64,000 nucleotides of DNA from Burkholderiales bacterium (GTDB taxonomy: Bacteria > Pseudomonadota > Gammaproteobacteria > Burkholderiales > Usitatibacteraceae), in contig JAHCAK010000024.1 in the NCBI GenBank assembly GCA_019634955.1, positions 1 to 64,000 on the forward strand. The letters run 5' to 3'. The translations under genes and the position numbers were made by a program. Under the pieces are notes generated by a model that saw only the letters and a program-made list of their open reading frames with translations, ran no database searches and had not been told where the DNA came from. Below, in pieces: positions 1 to 10,329 of the stretch (positions are counted from its first letter, which is position 1; the number at the start of each line of letters is the position of its first letter).

Positions 1-68
1 GCACGGCGGGGAGCTTGGGGCATGAGCCCTCCGAGCCCCTCTTCGGTACCGGCAGGAGGCGCTGCGAT

Positions 69-1022
69 CTACTCCGTGACAGGCACAGGCGCCCCGCGCC
101 GCCCCCTCGCGGTGAGCCACACGCCCGCGAGTATCAGCGCGATCCCCACCACATGGAACGCCCGGATGCGCTCGCCCAGGAACATCCACGCGAGCAGGCT
201 CCCGAAGGCGGGCATGAGGTGGATGAAGATCCCGGCCACGTTGGAGCCCACCTCCGCCACGGCGCGGTTCCAGAAGACGTAGCCGAGGAACGACGGGACG
301 ATCCCCACGTAGAGCATGGCGGCGAACGAGGCCGGCGTGAGCGCGACGGAACCGCCCCAGAAGAGGAACTCGGCCGCGGCGAGCGGCGCGAGGAGCACGA
401 CGCCCACCACGCCGCAGCAGGCGAGCAGCGCCAGGCCCGGGAGCTCCGCGGGCTTCAAGCGCAGCAGCACCGTGTAGACGGCCCAGAACACCATGCCGAC
501 GATCACGATGACGTCGCCCTTGTTGAGGGTGAGGGTCGCGAGCAGGCGCAGGTCGCCCCCCGTGAGCACCGAGAGCACGCCCGCGAGCGAGACCACGACG
601 CCCAGCGCCTGCACGCGCGTGATGGTGTCGCGGTAGAGGATCCATCCGGTGACGATGATGAGCACGGGGATCGAGCTGTTGAGGATCACGCCGTTGGTGG
701 CCGTCGTGTAGTGCAGGCCCACGTAGGCGAAGGCGTTGTGCAGCCCCGTGCCCCAGAAGCCGATGAGGGCGATCGCCTTCCAGTTGGCGCGCACGACCGG
801 CCAGTGGTCGCGGATGAGGGGCCACGCGAAGGGCAACATCGCCGCCACGGCGATGACCCAGCGGATGAAGGTGAGGAAGAGCGGCGAGATCGTGCCCACC
901 ACGGCCTTGCCGATCACCCAGTTGAGCGACCAGAAGAGCGCGGTGGCGCTGAGCAGGAGGTAGGGCGAGCGAAGGCCCGTCGAGACGGGGAGCGCGCCGG
1001 CGCCTGGGTGCGGGCCCGCCAT
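69..1022 (-). CDS. DMT-superfamily (EamA) inner-membrane permease
   Basis: The 317-residue product is almost entirely hydrophobic and has the two tandem EamA halves of drug/metabolite transporters, with about ten membrane segments. The first begins near residue 15 and the last ends just before a short basic, proline-containing tail. Such proteins move small metabolites or amino acids across the inner membrane, but the substrate cannot be told from sequence. The ATG at 1022 lies two bases after the stop of the upstream ABC permease gene, so the two are probably co-transcribed and translationally coupled. Family assignment is firm; the role is not. Confidence 0.9.
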   Translation of the reverse strand: MAGPHPGAGALPVSTGLRSPYLLLSATALFWSLNWVIGKAVVGTISPLFLTFIRWVIAVAAMLPFAWPLIRDHWPVVRANWKAIALIGFWGTGLHNAFAYVGLHYTTATNGVILNSSIPVLIIVTGWILYRDTITRVQALGVVVSLAGVLSVLTGGDLRLLATLTLNKGDVIVIVGMVFWAVYTVLLRLKPAELPGLALLACCGVVGVVLLAPLAAAEFLFWGGSVALTPASFAAMLYVGIVPSFLGYVFWNRAVAEVGSNVAGIFIHLMPAFGSLLAWMFLGERIRAFHVVGIALILAGVWLTARGRRGAPVPVTE

Positions 1023-1024
1023 GC

Positions 1025-3513
1025 TCAGGTCACCGCGCGGATGGCCGCGAGCGGCGGCGAATCCACGGCGCGGCGCGTGCCCAGGAGCCCCGCGATCGCG
1101 ACGCCGACGCCGCCAGCCAGCAGCCCTGCCACCGGCACGACCCAGTCGAACTCGTAGGGCACGCCCAGCACGCGCTCCGAGAGCGCGAAGGTGAGGCCCA
1201 CGGCGCCGGCCGCGGCCACCATCCCCGCGAGGAGCCCGATCGCGAGGAACTCCGAGAGCTGCGTGAGCACCATCTGCCGGCGGCTCGCCCCCAGCGTGCG
1301 CATCACGGCGCCCTCGAAGACGCGCTCGTCCTGCGTCGAGGTGATGGCGGCGAAGAGCACGACGAGGCCCGCGGCGATGGCGAAGAGGAACACGAACTCC
1401 ACGGCGCGCGACACCTGGTCGGAGATGCGCTTCACCTGCCCCATGATCGCCGTGAGGTCGATCACGCTCACGTTGGGGAAGCGTTCGACGAGGCGGTTCA
1501 CGACCTCCTCGCGGCCGGCGGGCAGGTGGAAGCTCGTGATCCAGCTCGCGGGGTAGGCTTCCAGCATGCCCGGGCTCGCGATCACGAAGAAGTTGGCCTT
1601 GAAGCTGTCCCACTCCACCTTGCGCAGGCTCGTCACCTTCGCCGTGAAGCGCGCGCCGCCCACGTCCCACGAGAGCGTGTCGCCCACCCGGATCGAGAGC
1701 GTCTTGGCGATCCCCTCCTCCACCGAGAACTGCGGCGCGGCGTCGCCAGCCTTCCACCAGCTCCCGGCCACGATCTTGTTGTCGGGCCGAAGGTCCTTCG
1801 CCCAGGAGAGGTTGAACTCGCGCTCGACGAGGCGGCGGGCGCGCTGGTCGGTGTAGTCCGCGGGCGACACCGTCTTGTCCCCGATCGCCACGAGCCGGCC
1901 GCGCACCATCGGATAGAGGTCGGGGGTGGCGAGGCCGAGGTCGGCGAAGTAGGCCTTCACGGCAGGCAGCTGGTCGTTCTGGACGTTGATCGCGAAGCGG
2001 TTGGGCATGTCCGCCGGCATCGACTTCTGCCACTTCACGATGAGGTCGGAGCGCACCAGCGTGAGGAGCAGCATGGCCATGATGCCCACGCCGAGGGCCA
2101 TCACCTGCACGAGGCTCGCGCCCGTGCGCCGCCGCAGGTTCGCGAGGCCGTAGCGCCACGGGCCGGAGGCGCCCGCGCGCAAGCGCGAGAGCGCCCGGAT
2201 GAGGATGAAGCCGGCGAGCGCGGCCACGCCAAGCGCGGCCGCGAAGCCGCCGACCGAGATGGCGCCCAGCCGCGTGTCGCCCGCCTGCCAGACGATGAGC
2301 GAGGAGAGCGCGCCGAGGCCCAGCGCGTAGGCGAAGAGGCTCGAGGGCTCGGCCACCGCGACGTCGCTGCGCAGCACGCGCAGCGTCGGCACGTTGCGCA
2401 GGCGCAGCAGCGGCGGGATGGTGAAGCCCAGCACCAGCACGAGGCCGATGACGGCGCCCTGCACCGCCGGCCGCCATCCTGGCGCCGGCAGCGCCACCGC
2501 GAAGAAGCCGGAGAGCCAGTGCGCGAGCACCGCCTGCGCGCCGAAGCCCGCGGCCGTGCCCGCCGCGCAGCCCGCGGCCGCGAGCAGAAGGAACTGCCAG
2601 GCGTTGATGGCGAAGATGTCGGCCTGGGCCGCCCCGAGGCAGCGCATCATCGCCGCGCCGTCGGTCTGGCGCAGCGAGAAGCGGCGCGCGGCGAGCGCCA
2701 CGGCCACGGAGGCGAGGATCACCGAGAGGAGCGAGGCCAGCCCGAGGAAGCGCTGCGCGCGCTCGAGCGACACGCGCACCTCGCTGCGGGCGTCGCGCAC
2801 GCCCTCGATGCGCTCGCCGCGGCCGAGCCTCGGCCGCATCTCCGACTCGTAGCGCGAGACCTGGCGCGACTCGCCCGCCACCAGCAGCCGGTAGCTGACG
2901 CGGCTGCCCACCTGCACGAGGCCGGTTGCCGCGAGGTCGGCGTCGTTGATGAGGACGCGCGGCGCGATGCCGAAGAAGTCGAGCACGTTGTCGGGCTCGC
3001 GCGTGATCACCTCGGCGACCCGCAGCGACGCGTTGCCGACCTTCACGGTCTCGCCCACGGCCGCGCCGATGCGCGAGACGAGCGGGCCGGCCACCCACAC
3101 CGTCCCCGGGGCGGGCGCGCCGTCGGCCTCGCGGTCCGGCGCCACCGGCGTCGGCGCCACGCGCAGCCGCCCGCGCAGGGGGAAGCTCGAGCTCACGGCC
3201 TTGATCTCGGCGAGGCTCGTGCCCGCCGCGCCGGCGACCATGCTCGGGAAGGTGGTCGTCTGCGCGATCGCGAGGCCGTCGGCGCGCGCGCGCTCGACGA
3301 ACGCCGCCGGCACCGGGTGGTCGGCGATCACCACGAGGTCGCCGCCCAGCAGCTCGTTGGCCTGGCGGTCGAGCGCGCCGCGCACCCGGTCGGCGAAGAA
3401 GCCCACGGTGGTGACGCTCGCCACCGCGACGAGGAGCGCCGCGGCGAGCACCCGGGCCTCGCCCGAGTGGGCGTTGCGGCGCAGCATGCGCAGCGCGATC
3501 GCGAAGTTGTTCG

Positions 3514-3517
<4 letters not shown>
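1025..3517 (-). CDS. ybbP: YbbP-type ABC transporter permease (FtsX/MacB fold)
   Basis: The 830-residue integral membrane protein has a first membrane segment near residues 22-45, a long periplasmic segment, then two FtsX-like four-helix permease blocks, one central and one C-terminal. This is the duplicated architecture of the YbbP family. Its ATG overlaps the stop of the upstream ATPase gene by 4 bp (ATGA), and the order tesA / ybbA-ybbP is the same as in Escherichia coli. By family it should form an inner-membrane complex with YbbA, thought to export or extract a lipophilic or envelope substrate. The substrate is unknown. Confidence 0.9.
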
Positions 3518-4227
<710 letters not shown>

Positions 4228-4266
4228 GGTGCTCCGCTTGCGTGCCGGTCGCCGAGGCAACACGAC

Positions 4267-4917
4267 GTGAAATTCATCGATCGATTCCTGCGCCGCGCGG
4301 CCCCCGGCCTCGCGGCCCTTCTCCTCGCCCTGCCCGCCGCGGCTTCCGACGCCGCGCGCACCGTCCTCGTGTTCGGCGACAGCCTCTCGGCCGCCTACGG
4401 CCTCGCCACGCCCCAGGGCTGGGTTTCCCTCCTCGGCGAGCGCATCGCCCGCGAGCGGCTGGGGTGGCGCGTCGTCAACGCGAGCATCTCCGGCGAGACC
4501 ACGGCCGGAGGCCTGCGCCGCCTGCCCGGGGACCTCGAGCGCCACCGGCCTTCCCTCGTGGTGATCGCCCTCGGGGCCAACGACGGCCTGCGCGGCCAGC
4601 CGGTGGCCGCCGCGCGCGCCAACCTCGAGGAGATGATCCGACTCGCCCGCGCCGCCCGGGCCGAACCCGTGCTGGTGGGGCTCATGATTCCGCCGAATTA
4701 TGGCATCGATTATGCCCGCGAGTTCCGCGAGCTCTTCCCCCAGCTCGCGCGGAAGGCGAGGGTGCCCCTGGTGCCCTTCCTGCTGGACGGCATCGCCGAC
4801 AAGCGCGACCTCTTCCTCCCGGACCAGCTCCACCCTTCGGCCGCCGCGCAGCCGCTCATCCTCGACAACGTCTGGCCGACCCTGGAGCCCCTGCTCCGGC
4901 GGTCGCCGCGCAAGTGA
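4267..4917 (+). CDS. tesA: TesA-like periplasmic esterase / acyl-CoA thioesterase I
   Basis: This is an SGNH-family hydrolase of 216 residues. It starts with a basic N-terminus and a hydrophobic signal sequence ending near AAAS (residues about 24-27), followed by the four SGNH blocks. They contain Ser39 in GDSLS, Gly near residue 78 in the ISGETT block, Asn105 in GANDG, and the pair Asp186/His189 in DQLH. It should act in the periplasm as a thioesterase, lysophospholipase or esterase. The start is GTG at 4267, after a GAGG-like site. It is divergent from ybbA, as in E. coli. Its stop overlaps the GTG of mnmH. Confidence 0.92.
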   Translation: MKFIDRFLRRAAPGLAALLLALPAAASDAARTVLVFGDSLSAAYGLATPQGWVSLLGERIARERLGWRVVNASISGETTAGGLRRLPGDLERHRPSLVVIALGANDGLRGQPVAAARANLEEMIRLARAARAEPVLVGLMIPPNYGIDYAREFRELFPQLARKARVPLVPFLLDGIADKRDLFLPDQLHPSAAAQPLILDNVWPTLEPLLRRSPRK

Positions 4918-5996
4918 CCCAGCTCCCGGATTTCCGCGACCGCCCGGCCTCGCGGGCGCGGCTGCCCCTTTCCGCGGCAGCCCTGGCGGAGTGGGACGCG
5001 ATCCTCGACGCGCGCAGCCCTTCGGAGTTCGCGGAGGACCACCTTCCCGGCGCCGAGAACTGCCCGGTGCTGGACGACGGCGAGCGGGCGCTCGTCGGCA
5101 CGGCCTACAAGGAGCGCGGCGCCTTCGAGGCCAAGCGGATCGGCGCGCCGCTCGTGGCCGCCAACATCGCGCGGATCATCGCCGGGCGGTTCGCCGACCG
5201 CCCGAGGAACTGGCGGCCGCTGGTCTATTGCTGGCGCGGCGGCTCGCGTTCCGGCGCCCTCACCCACGTCCTTCGCCAGGTGGGGTGGGACGCCTTGCAG
5301 CTCGAAGGCGGCTACAAGGGCTTCCGGCGGCAGGTGGCGGCCGACCTCGAGGCCATGCCCGGGCGCTTCTCGTTCCTCGTCGTCTGCGGGGCCACGGGGT
5401 CGGGCAAGAGCCGGCTGCTGGAGGCGCTCGCGACGACCTCCGCCCAGGTCCTCGACCTGGAGGCGCTCGCCGCGCACCGCGGCTCCGTCCTGGGCGAACT
5501 GCCGGGCGCGCCGCAGCCCTCGCAGAAGGCCTTCGAAACGGCCATCTGGTCGGCGCTCGCGCGCTTCGACCCCGCGCGCCCGGTGTTCGTGGAGTCGGAG
5601 AGCCGCAAGGTGGGCAACCTTCGCGTGCCCGAAGCCCTCATCCACCGCATGCGCGAGGGCCGGTGCCTGCGGCTCGAGGCCGGGCCGGCCGTGCGCACGC
5701 GGCTCCTGCTCGAGGATTACGCCCACCTGGTGGCCGACCCCGACCGGCTGCGGGAGAAGCTCGCCTGCCTCGCGCCCCTGCACGGCAACGAGCGCATCGC
5801 GCGCTGGGACGGCCTCGTGTGCGCCGGCGATTGGGCGGGCCTGGTCGCGGACCTCCTCGAGGCCCACTACGACCCCGCCTACCGGCGCTCGATGTTCCGC
5901 AACTACGCGGGCGCCGCCACCGCGGAGGTGGTGGAGGTCACGGACGCGTCGCGGGAAGCCTTCCTCGCGCTGGCCCGCGGGCTCGCCGCGCGGTGA
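4914..5996 (+). CDS. mnmH: tRNA 2-selenouridine synthase
   Basis: The 360-residue product has an N-terminal rhodanese domain with the catalytic Cys106 in YCWRGGSRSG and a C-terminal P-loop domain (GATGSGKS, residues 159-166), the two-part architecture of SelU/MnmH. The enzyme replaces sulfur by selenium, via a geranylated intermediate, in 2-thiouridine at the tRNA wobble position, using selenophosphate. The gene starts with GTG overlapping the tesA stop (GTGA), which implies translational coupling. No selD is visible in the window, so the selenium donor must come from elsewhere. Length matches the roughly 364 residues of the E. coli enzyme. Confidence 0.93.
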   Translation: MTQLPDFRDRPASRARLPLSAAALAEWDAILDARSPSEFAEDHLPGAENCPVLDDGERALVGTAYKERGAFEAKRIGAPLVAANIARIIAGRFADRPRNWRPLVYCWRGGSRSGALTHVLRQVGWDALQLEGGYKGFRRQVAADLEAMPGRFSFLVVCGATGSGKSRLLEALATTSAQVLDLEALAAHRGSVLGELPGAPQPSQKAFETAIWSALARFDPARPVFVESESRKVGNLRVPEALIHRMREGRCLRLEAGPAVRTRLLLEDYAHLVADPDRLREKLACLAPLHGNERIARWDGLVCAGDWAGLVADLLEAHYDPAYRRSMFRNYAGAATAEVVEVTDASREAFLALARGLAAR

Positions 5997-6014
5997 GCCG
6001 GGCCGCGGCCCGGC

Positions 6015-6491
6015 TCAGTGGGGCTTCTTCAGGAAGGTGACGACCTGCATCCCGGGGGCGTTGCGCGTGCCGCAGCCCTCGCCGCCCAGGGCCAGCTCGG
6101 CCTCGTGCAGGAGGTTGATCACGTCGACGTAGTCGCGGTCCTTCACCATCATGAGGGCCGTGCGGCCGCCCTCGTTCCTCGCCGCGGGGTCCGCGCCAGC
6201 GGCGAGCAGCGCCTCGACCACGCCCGCTTCCCCGTTGCCGGCCGCGTACATGAGCGGCCGCACGCCGTAGCCGATGCGTGCCTCCCGGTCCGCGCCCGCC
6301 TCGAGCAGGGCACGCACCACCTCCGGGTAGCCGCGATCCTCGTCGCCGTTGTAGCAGGCGTGGAAGAGCGCGGTGAAGCCCATCGCGTCGGCCGCGTTCA
6401 CGTCGGCGCCCTCCGCGAGGAGCCGGCGCACCTCCGCCAGGTCGCCCCGCCCCGCCGCCGCCATGAGCGGCGTCCTGCCTTCGACTTCCAT
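6015..6491 (-). CDS. Small ankyrin-repeat protein
   Basis: The 158-residue protein is built of about four ankyrin repeats, with recognisable GRTPLMAAAGRGDLAEV, GFTALFHACYNG, VRPLMYAAGNGEAGVV and GRTALMMVKDRDYVDV helix starts. There is no signal peptide, so it is probably a cytoplasmic protein-protein adaptor. The ATG at 6491 is preferred because a perfect GGAGG lies 8 bases upstream (6500-6504); an ATG at 6524 in the same frame lacks such a site. A GATAAT-like -10 (plus-strand ATTATC at about 6527-6532) precedes it. It converges with mnmH, leaving 18 bp between stops. The binding partner is unknown. Confidence 0.8.
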   Translation of the reverse strand: MEVEGRTPLMAAAGRGDLAEVRRLLAEGADVNAADAMGFTALFHACYNGDEDRGYPEVVRALLEAGADREARIGYGVRPLMYAAGNGEAGVVEALLAAGADPAARNEGGRTALMMVKDRDYVDVINLLHEAELALGGEGCGTRNAPGMQVVTFLKKPH

Positions 6492-6660
6492 GGTCCCTGC
6501 CTCCGTTTCGCGTGCCGGCGCCATTATCCCCGCGCCCGCCTCGCCGGATCAACGGCGGCGCCGATGGGGGTATGCGCTGCGCCCGTTCCTTCGCCCCGCC
6601 GCGCCCACTTCGGTTAAACTGCCCGCAAAACGCGGCATTGCGACCACGCCCCCTCACCCG

Positions 6661-7950
6661 GTGTCCGAACGCCCCCACAAGATCGGCAAGTACACGGTCC
6701 TCTCCGAGATCGGGCAGGGGGCATCGGCCAACGTCTACGTCGGCGAGGATCCCTTCAACGACCGCAAGGTCGCGATCAAGGTCGCCAAGAGCGACGCCGA
6801 CATGTCGGAGGAGGAGGCCAACCGCTTCGAGAAGCTCTTCCTCAACGAGGCCTCGCTAGCCGGGAAGCTCAACCACCCCAACATCGTCGCGGTGTACGAC
6901 GCGGTGGTCGACGGCGAGACGCGCTACATCGTGATGGAGTACGTCCCGGGCGGCTCGCTCAAGAAGTACTGCACCGAGACCAACCTCCTGCCCGTGCGGC
7001 AGGCCGTGCTCGTGATCTTCAAGATGTGCCGGGCGCTGGACTACGCCTTCCAGAACGGCGTGATCCACCGCGACATCAAGCCCGCCAACATCCTGCTTTC
7101 CGAGCGCGACGACATCAAGATCAGCGACTTCGGCACCGCCAAGATCTCGCACGCCACGCACACGCAGATCGAGGGCTTCCTCGGCTCGCCGGCCTACATG
7201 TCGCCGGAGCAGATCAACGAGGAGTCGCCCTCCGTCCAGACCGACATCTACTCGCTGGGCGTGGTGATGTACGAGCTGCTCACGGGCAAGCTCCCGTTCC
7301 GCGCCGAGAACTCCGTGGCGATGATCAACAAGATCCTCAACGAGGAGCCCGTGCCCCTCGAGCAGCTTCGCCCCGACCTCCCCGACAAGCTCGTGGAGAT
7401 CGTGAAGAAGGCGATGGCGAAGGACCCGCGGCAGCGCTACCAGACCTGGTTCGAGATGGCGAGCGACCTCGCCGACACCTTCCCGCAGCTCGAGCGCTAC
7501 TCCACCGAGATCAGCTCGACGGAGAAGTTCAACAAGCTGCGCGCCCTGCCCTTCTTCCGCGAGTTCCGCGACGCCGAGCTCTGGGAGGTGCTGCGCGGCG
7601 CCATCTGGGAGGTCCACGCCCGCGACGAGAACCTGCTCCTCGAGGGCGAGATCGGCCAGGCGTTCTTCATCATCGTCGCCGGGCAGGTGAAGGTGGTGAA
7701 GGACGGCAAGCTCCTCAACGTCCTCAAGGAAGGCGACTGCTTCGGCGAGATGGCCTACCTCTCGGGCGACCGCGCGCGGCGCTCGGCCTCGATCATCTCG
7801 GTGTCCGAGGTGCACCTCCTCAAGATCCAGGCGACGCACCTCGAGAGCCTCACCGAGGGCTGCCAGCTGCGCTTCAACCGCGAGTTCCTGAGGACGCTCA
7901 TCGAGCGCCTCAGCTGGACCACCTCCGTCCTCGCGCAGTTCCGCCGCTAG
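6661..7950 (+). CDS. Ser/Thr protein kinase fused to a cyclic-nucleotide-binding domain
   Basis: In this 429-residue protein residues about 11-275 form a eukaryotic-type protein kinase: glycine loop EIGQGASANVYVG, invariant Lys40 (VAIK), catalytic loop HRDIKPANIL with Asp138, Asp156 in DFG, and SPEQ at the end of the activation segment. Residues about 300-415 form a cyclic-nucleotide-binding domain. Its phosphate-binding cassette (FGEMAYLSGDRARRSAS, residues 361-377) keeps the Glu and Arg used to hold cNMP. There is no membrane segment, so it should be cytosolic and may be ligand-regulated. The start is GTG at 6661, without a clear Shine-Dalgarno site. Substrates are unknown. Confidence 0.9.
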   Translation: MSERPHKIGKYTVLSEIGQGASANVYVGEDPFNDRKVAIKVAKSDADMSEEEANRFEKLFLNEASLAGKLNHPNIVAVYDAVVDGETRYIVMEYVPGGSLKKYCTETNLLPVRQAVLVIFKMCRALDYAFQNGVIHRDIKPANILLSERDDIKISDFGTAKISHATHTQIEGFLGSPAYMSPEQINEESPSVQTDIYSLGVVMYELLTGKLPFRAENSVAMINKILNEEPVPLEQLRPDLPDKLVEIVKKAMAKDPRQRYQTWFEMASDLADTFPQLERYSTEISSTEKFNKLRALPFFREFRDAELWEVLRGAIWEVHARDENLLLEGEIGQAFFIIVAGQVKVVKDGKLLNVLKEGDCFGEMAYLSGDRARRSASIISVSEVHLLKIQATHLESLTEGCQLRFNREFLRTLIERLSWTTSVLAQFRR

Positions 7951-7967
7951 GGCGGCCCCCCCCCCGC

Positions 7968-8831
7968 TCAGGCGCGGGAGAAAGCGCGCCAGCGCGCGGC
8001 GCTGCGCATGCGCGAGCTCACGGGGCGAAGCACGCGGTACTCGCCCGTGCCGCAGAAGGCGGCGTAGTCTCGCGACGGCAGCGCGTGCCCGACCCAGCGG
8101 TAGCCGGGGACCGGCTCGGGCGCGGGCTCCGGCGGCTCGTGGAGCGCGCGCCGCGCGGCGGCCACCGTGAGGGCGGCGTGTGTCTTGCCCGCGAGCACGA
8201 CGAAGGCCGCGCCGAGCGCCGGGGCGATGTCGTGGAACACGTGCCAGCGCCCGTCCATGAGGGGCTTGAGGACCGGGTCGGTCACCAGCATCTCGCCCGC
8301 CACCCAGCCCAGCACGCCGCCGCCCACGGTCACGATGACCGGGAAGCGCGTCATCAGCTTGAGGACGAGGGTGCTGCCGTAGACGATGATGGGGATGCTG
8401 ATGCCCAGCCCGATCACGAGCAGCGCGACGCTGCCCTTGGCGGCGGCGGCCACGCCCAGCACGTTGTCCAGGCTCATGATGAAGTCGGCGACGATGATCG
8501 TCTTGATGGCGGCCCACAGGTGCGCGGCGCCGTCGATCTCCTCCTCGCCGTCGTCGGGCGCGAGCATCTGGATGCCGATCCAGGCGAGCAGCACGGCCCC
8601 CACGAGCTTGAGGAACGGGAGCCCCAGCAGCAGCACCGCGAAGTAGGTGAGCACGACGCGCAGGAAAATCGCGCCGAAGCTGCCGAAGAGGATGGCCTGC
8701 CTCTGCTGCCGGGCGGGCAGCGAGCGGCTCGCGAGCGCGATCACCACCGCGTTGTCGCCGCTCAGGACGATGTTGATCATGATGATCTGGGCGAGCGTCA
8801 CCCAGAACGCGGACGTGGCGAACATCTCCAT
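7968..8831 (-). CDS. TerC-family integral membrane protein
   Basis: The 287-residue membrane protein has about seven helices and the two acidic TerC signatures, SGDNAVVIA in the first helix and MSLDNVL in the fourth. Related YjbE/YkoY/Alx proteins act in manganese export or metalation of exported proteins; tellurite resistance is the historical name. The last 60 or so residues form a charged cytoplasmic tail beyond the usual TerC domain. The ATG at 8831 is chosen for the GGAGGAGG site 8 bases upstream. It converges with the kinase gene. The metal is inferred from family only. Confidence 0.86.
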   Translation of the reverse strand: MEMFATSAFWVTLAQIIMINIVLSGDNAVVIALASRSLPARQQRQAILFGSFGAIFLRVVLTYFAVLLLGLPFLKLVGAVLLAWIGIQMLAPDDGEEEIDGAAHLWAAIKTIIVADFIMSLDNVLGVAAAAKGSVALLVIGLGISIPIIVYGSTLVLKLMTRFPVIVTVGGGVLGWVAGEMLVTDPVLKPLMDGRWHVFHDIAPALGAAFVVLAGKTHAALTVAAARRALHEPPEPAPEPVPGYRWVGHALPSRDYAAFCGTGEYRVLRPVSSRMRSAARWRAFSRA

Positions 8832-8952
8832 GGCGGTCTCCTCCTCCGTTCTTGTCGTGCTTCGGTGCTTCGCGCGTACGAGGCTACGCGCGCGCCCTGA
8901 CACGCTGCTTTCCCGCGGCTGACGGAAGCCCCTCGCCGGGCTGAACGGCGCC

Positions 8953-10329
8953 TTACGGCGCCGGCGGGAGGGTGAGGCTGAAGGTGTTGCCGACGCCGTC
9001 GGCGTCCTCGGAGAGCGAGATGGCCCCGCCGTGCAGGCGCGCGATCTCCTGGGCGATGGCGAGCCCGAGGCCGCTGCCGTCCTGCCCCGTGCCCAGCAGC
9101 CGGTGGAATCGCTGGAAGACCCGCTCGCGCTCGTCGGGCGGGATGCCCGGCCCGTCGTCGTTCACGTCGACCGTCGGCGCCGGCGAGGCCGCCACGCGCA
9201 CGGTGACGCGCCCGCCGTCGCGCGTGTAACGCACCGCGTTGTCGAGCAGGTTGTCGAGGAGCTCGCGCAGCCGCAGCGCGTCGCCGCGGATCGCGACCGG
9301 CCCCGCCGCGCCCTCGAAGCCCAGGTCGATCCCCTTCTTGAGGGCCTCCGGCACCCACTCGGTGGCCGCTTCCAGCGCGAGCGCGTTGAGGTCCAGGGCG
9401 ACGAGGGTCACCCGGGCGGCGGCCTCCGGCTCGTTCCGCGCGAGCGACAGCAGCTGCGAGACCACGCGCGAGAGCCGCTCGAGGCCGGCGCCCGCCTTGC
9501 CGAGCGCCTCGCGCAACCGTGCCGGGTCGTCCTCGCGCGCCGCCAGCTCGAGCTGCGTGCGCAGGGCCGTGATCGGCGTCTTCAGCTGGTGCGCGGCGTC
9601 GCTGATGAACCGGTTCTGGATGGTGAGCGCGCGGTCGAGGTCGGCCACCAGGCGGTTGATCGCCTCCAGGAGCGGGCGCACCTCGCCGGGCACGCCCTCC
9701 ACCGCGAGCGGGCGCCAGTCGCCCCAGGGCCGCGAGGCGAGCGTGCGCCGCAGCCGCTCCAGGGGGGCGAGGCCGTGCACGACGCCCACCCAGACCACGA
9801 GGCAGGCCACCGCCACGAGCAGCGCCTCGGGAACCAGCACCCCCACGAGGATCTCGCGCGCGAGCGCCTCGCGCTTGTGCAGCGTCTCGGCCACGCGCAC
9901 CACGGCGGCGGGCCGCCCCGCGGCCCCGTCCGCGTCGACCCGCAGCTCCACCAGCCGCACCGGCTCGCCTGCTGCCGCGCCATCGTAGAAGGCCTCCCTC
10001 GCGGCGGAAGGCGGGCCGGCCGCGAGCCGCTCGCCGGCGACCGCGCGGCCGTCCTGCGTCGACACGTCGAAGCGGATCCGGTCCACCGGGTCGCCAAAGA
10101 GGATCGCCTGCGCCTCCGCCGTGAGGTCGAGGGCGAGCCCGTCCGGCGCGGCGCGCAGCCGCAGCGACAGCTCGCGCGCGATCTCCGCGAGCGGGCGGTC
10201 GTTCGCGCGCCGCGCGAGGTTGGCGGCCATCCACTGCGTGAGCACGGCGTCGACCGCGAGCAGGGCGAGCAGCGGCACGAGGAGCCACGCGAGCAGTTGC
10301 CCGCGCAGCGTCGGCGCCGCGCTAGCCAC
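8953..10329 (-). CDS. Two-component sensor histidine kinase (TctE/QseC type)
   Basis: The 458-residue membrane sensor has TM1 at about residues 10-32, a periplasmic 2CSK_N-like sensor region, TM2 at about 160-186, HAMP-like segment, H-box with His247 in DAAHQLKTP, and an ATPase domain with NLLDNA, DDGPGIP and GSGLGLAI motifs. It should autophosphorylate and pass the phosphate to the response regulator encoded just upstream, whose 3' end it overlaps by 8 bp. The HQLKTP form of the H-box is typical of the TctE branch, members of which sense tricarboxylates. The ligand here is not deducible. Confidence 0.9.
   Translation of the reverse strand: MASAAPTLRGQLLAWLLVPLLALLAVDAVLTQWMAANLARRANDRPLAEIARELSLRLRAAPDGLALDLTAEAQAILFGDPVDRIRFDVSTQDGRAVAGERLAAGPPSAAREAFYDGAAAGEPVRLVELRVDADGAAGRPAAVVRVAETLHKREALAREILVGVLVPEALLVAVACLVVWVGVVHGLAPLERLRRTLASRPWGDWRPLAVEGVPGEVRPLLEAINRLVADLDRALTIQNRFISDAAHQLKTPITALRTQLELAAREDDPARLREALGKAGAGLERLSRVVSQLLSLARNEPEAAARVTLVALDLNALALEAATEWVPEALKKGIDLGFEGAAGPVAIRGDALRLRELLDNLLDNAVRYTRDGGRVTVRVAASPAPTVDVNDDGPGIPPDERERVFQRFHRLLGTGQDGSGLGLAIAQEIARLHGGAISLSEDADGVGNTFSLTLPPAP

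Noticed and set aside
1-68. Gene end or terminator at the left window edge
   Set aside because: The 68 bases contain a weak self-complementary stretch (GGGGC...GCCCC) without a T-run and no supportable coding sequence.
8832-8952. yybP-ykoY manganese riboswitch upstream of the TerC gene
   Set aside because: A hairpin exists, but the conserved GGGGAGUAG core of that family could not be found by eye.
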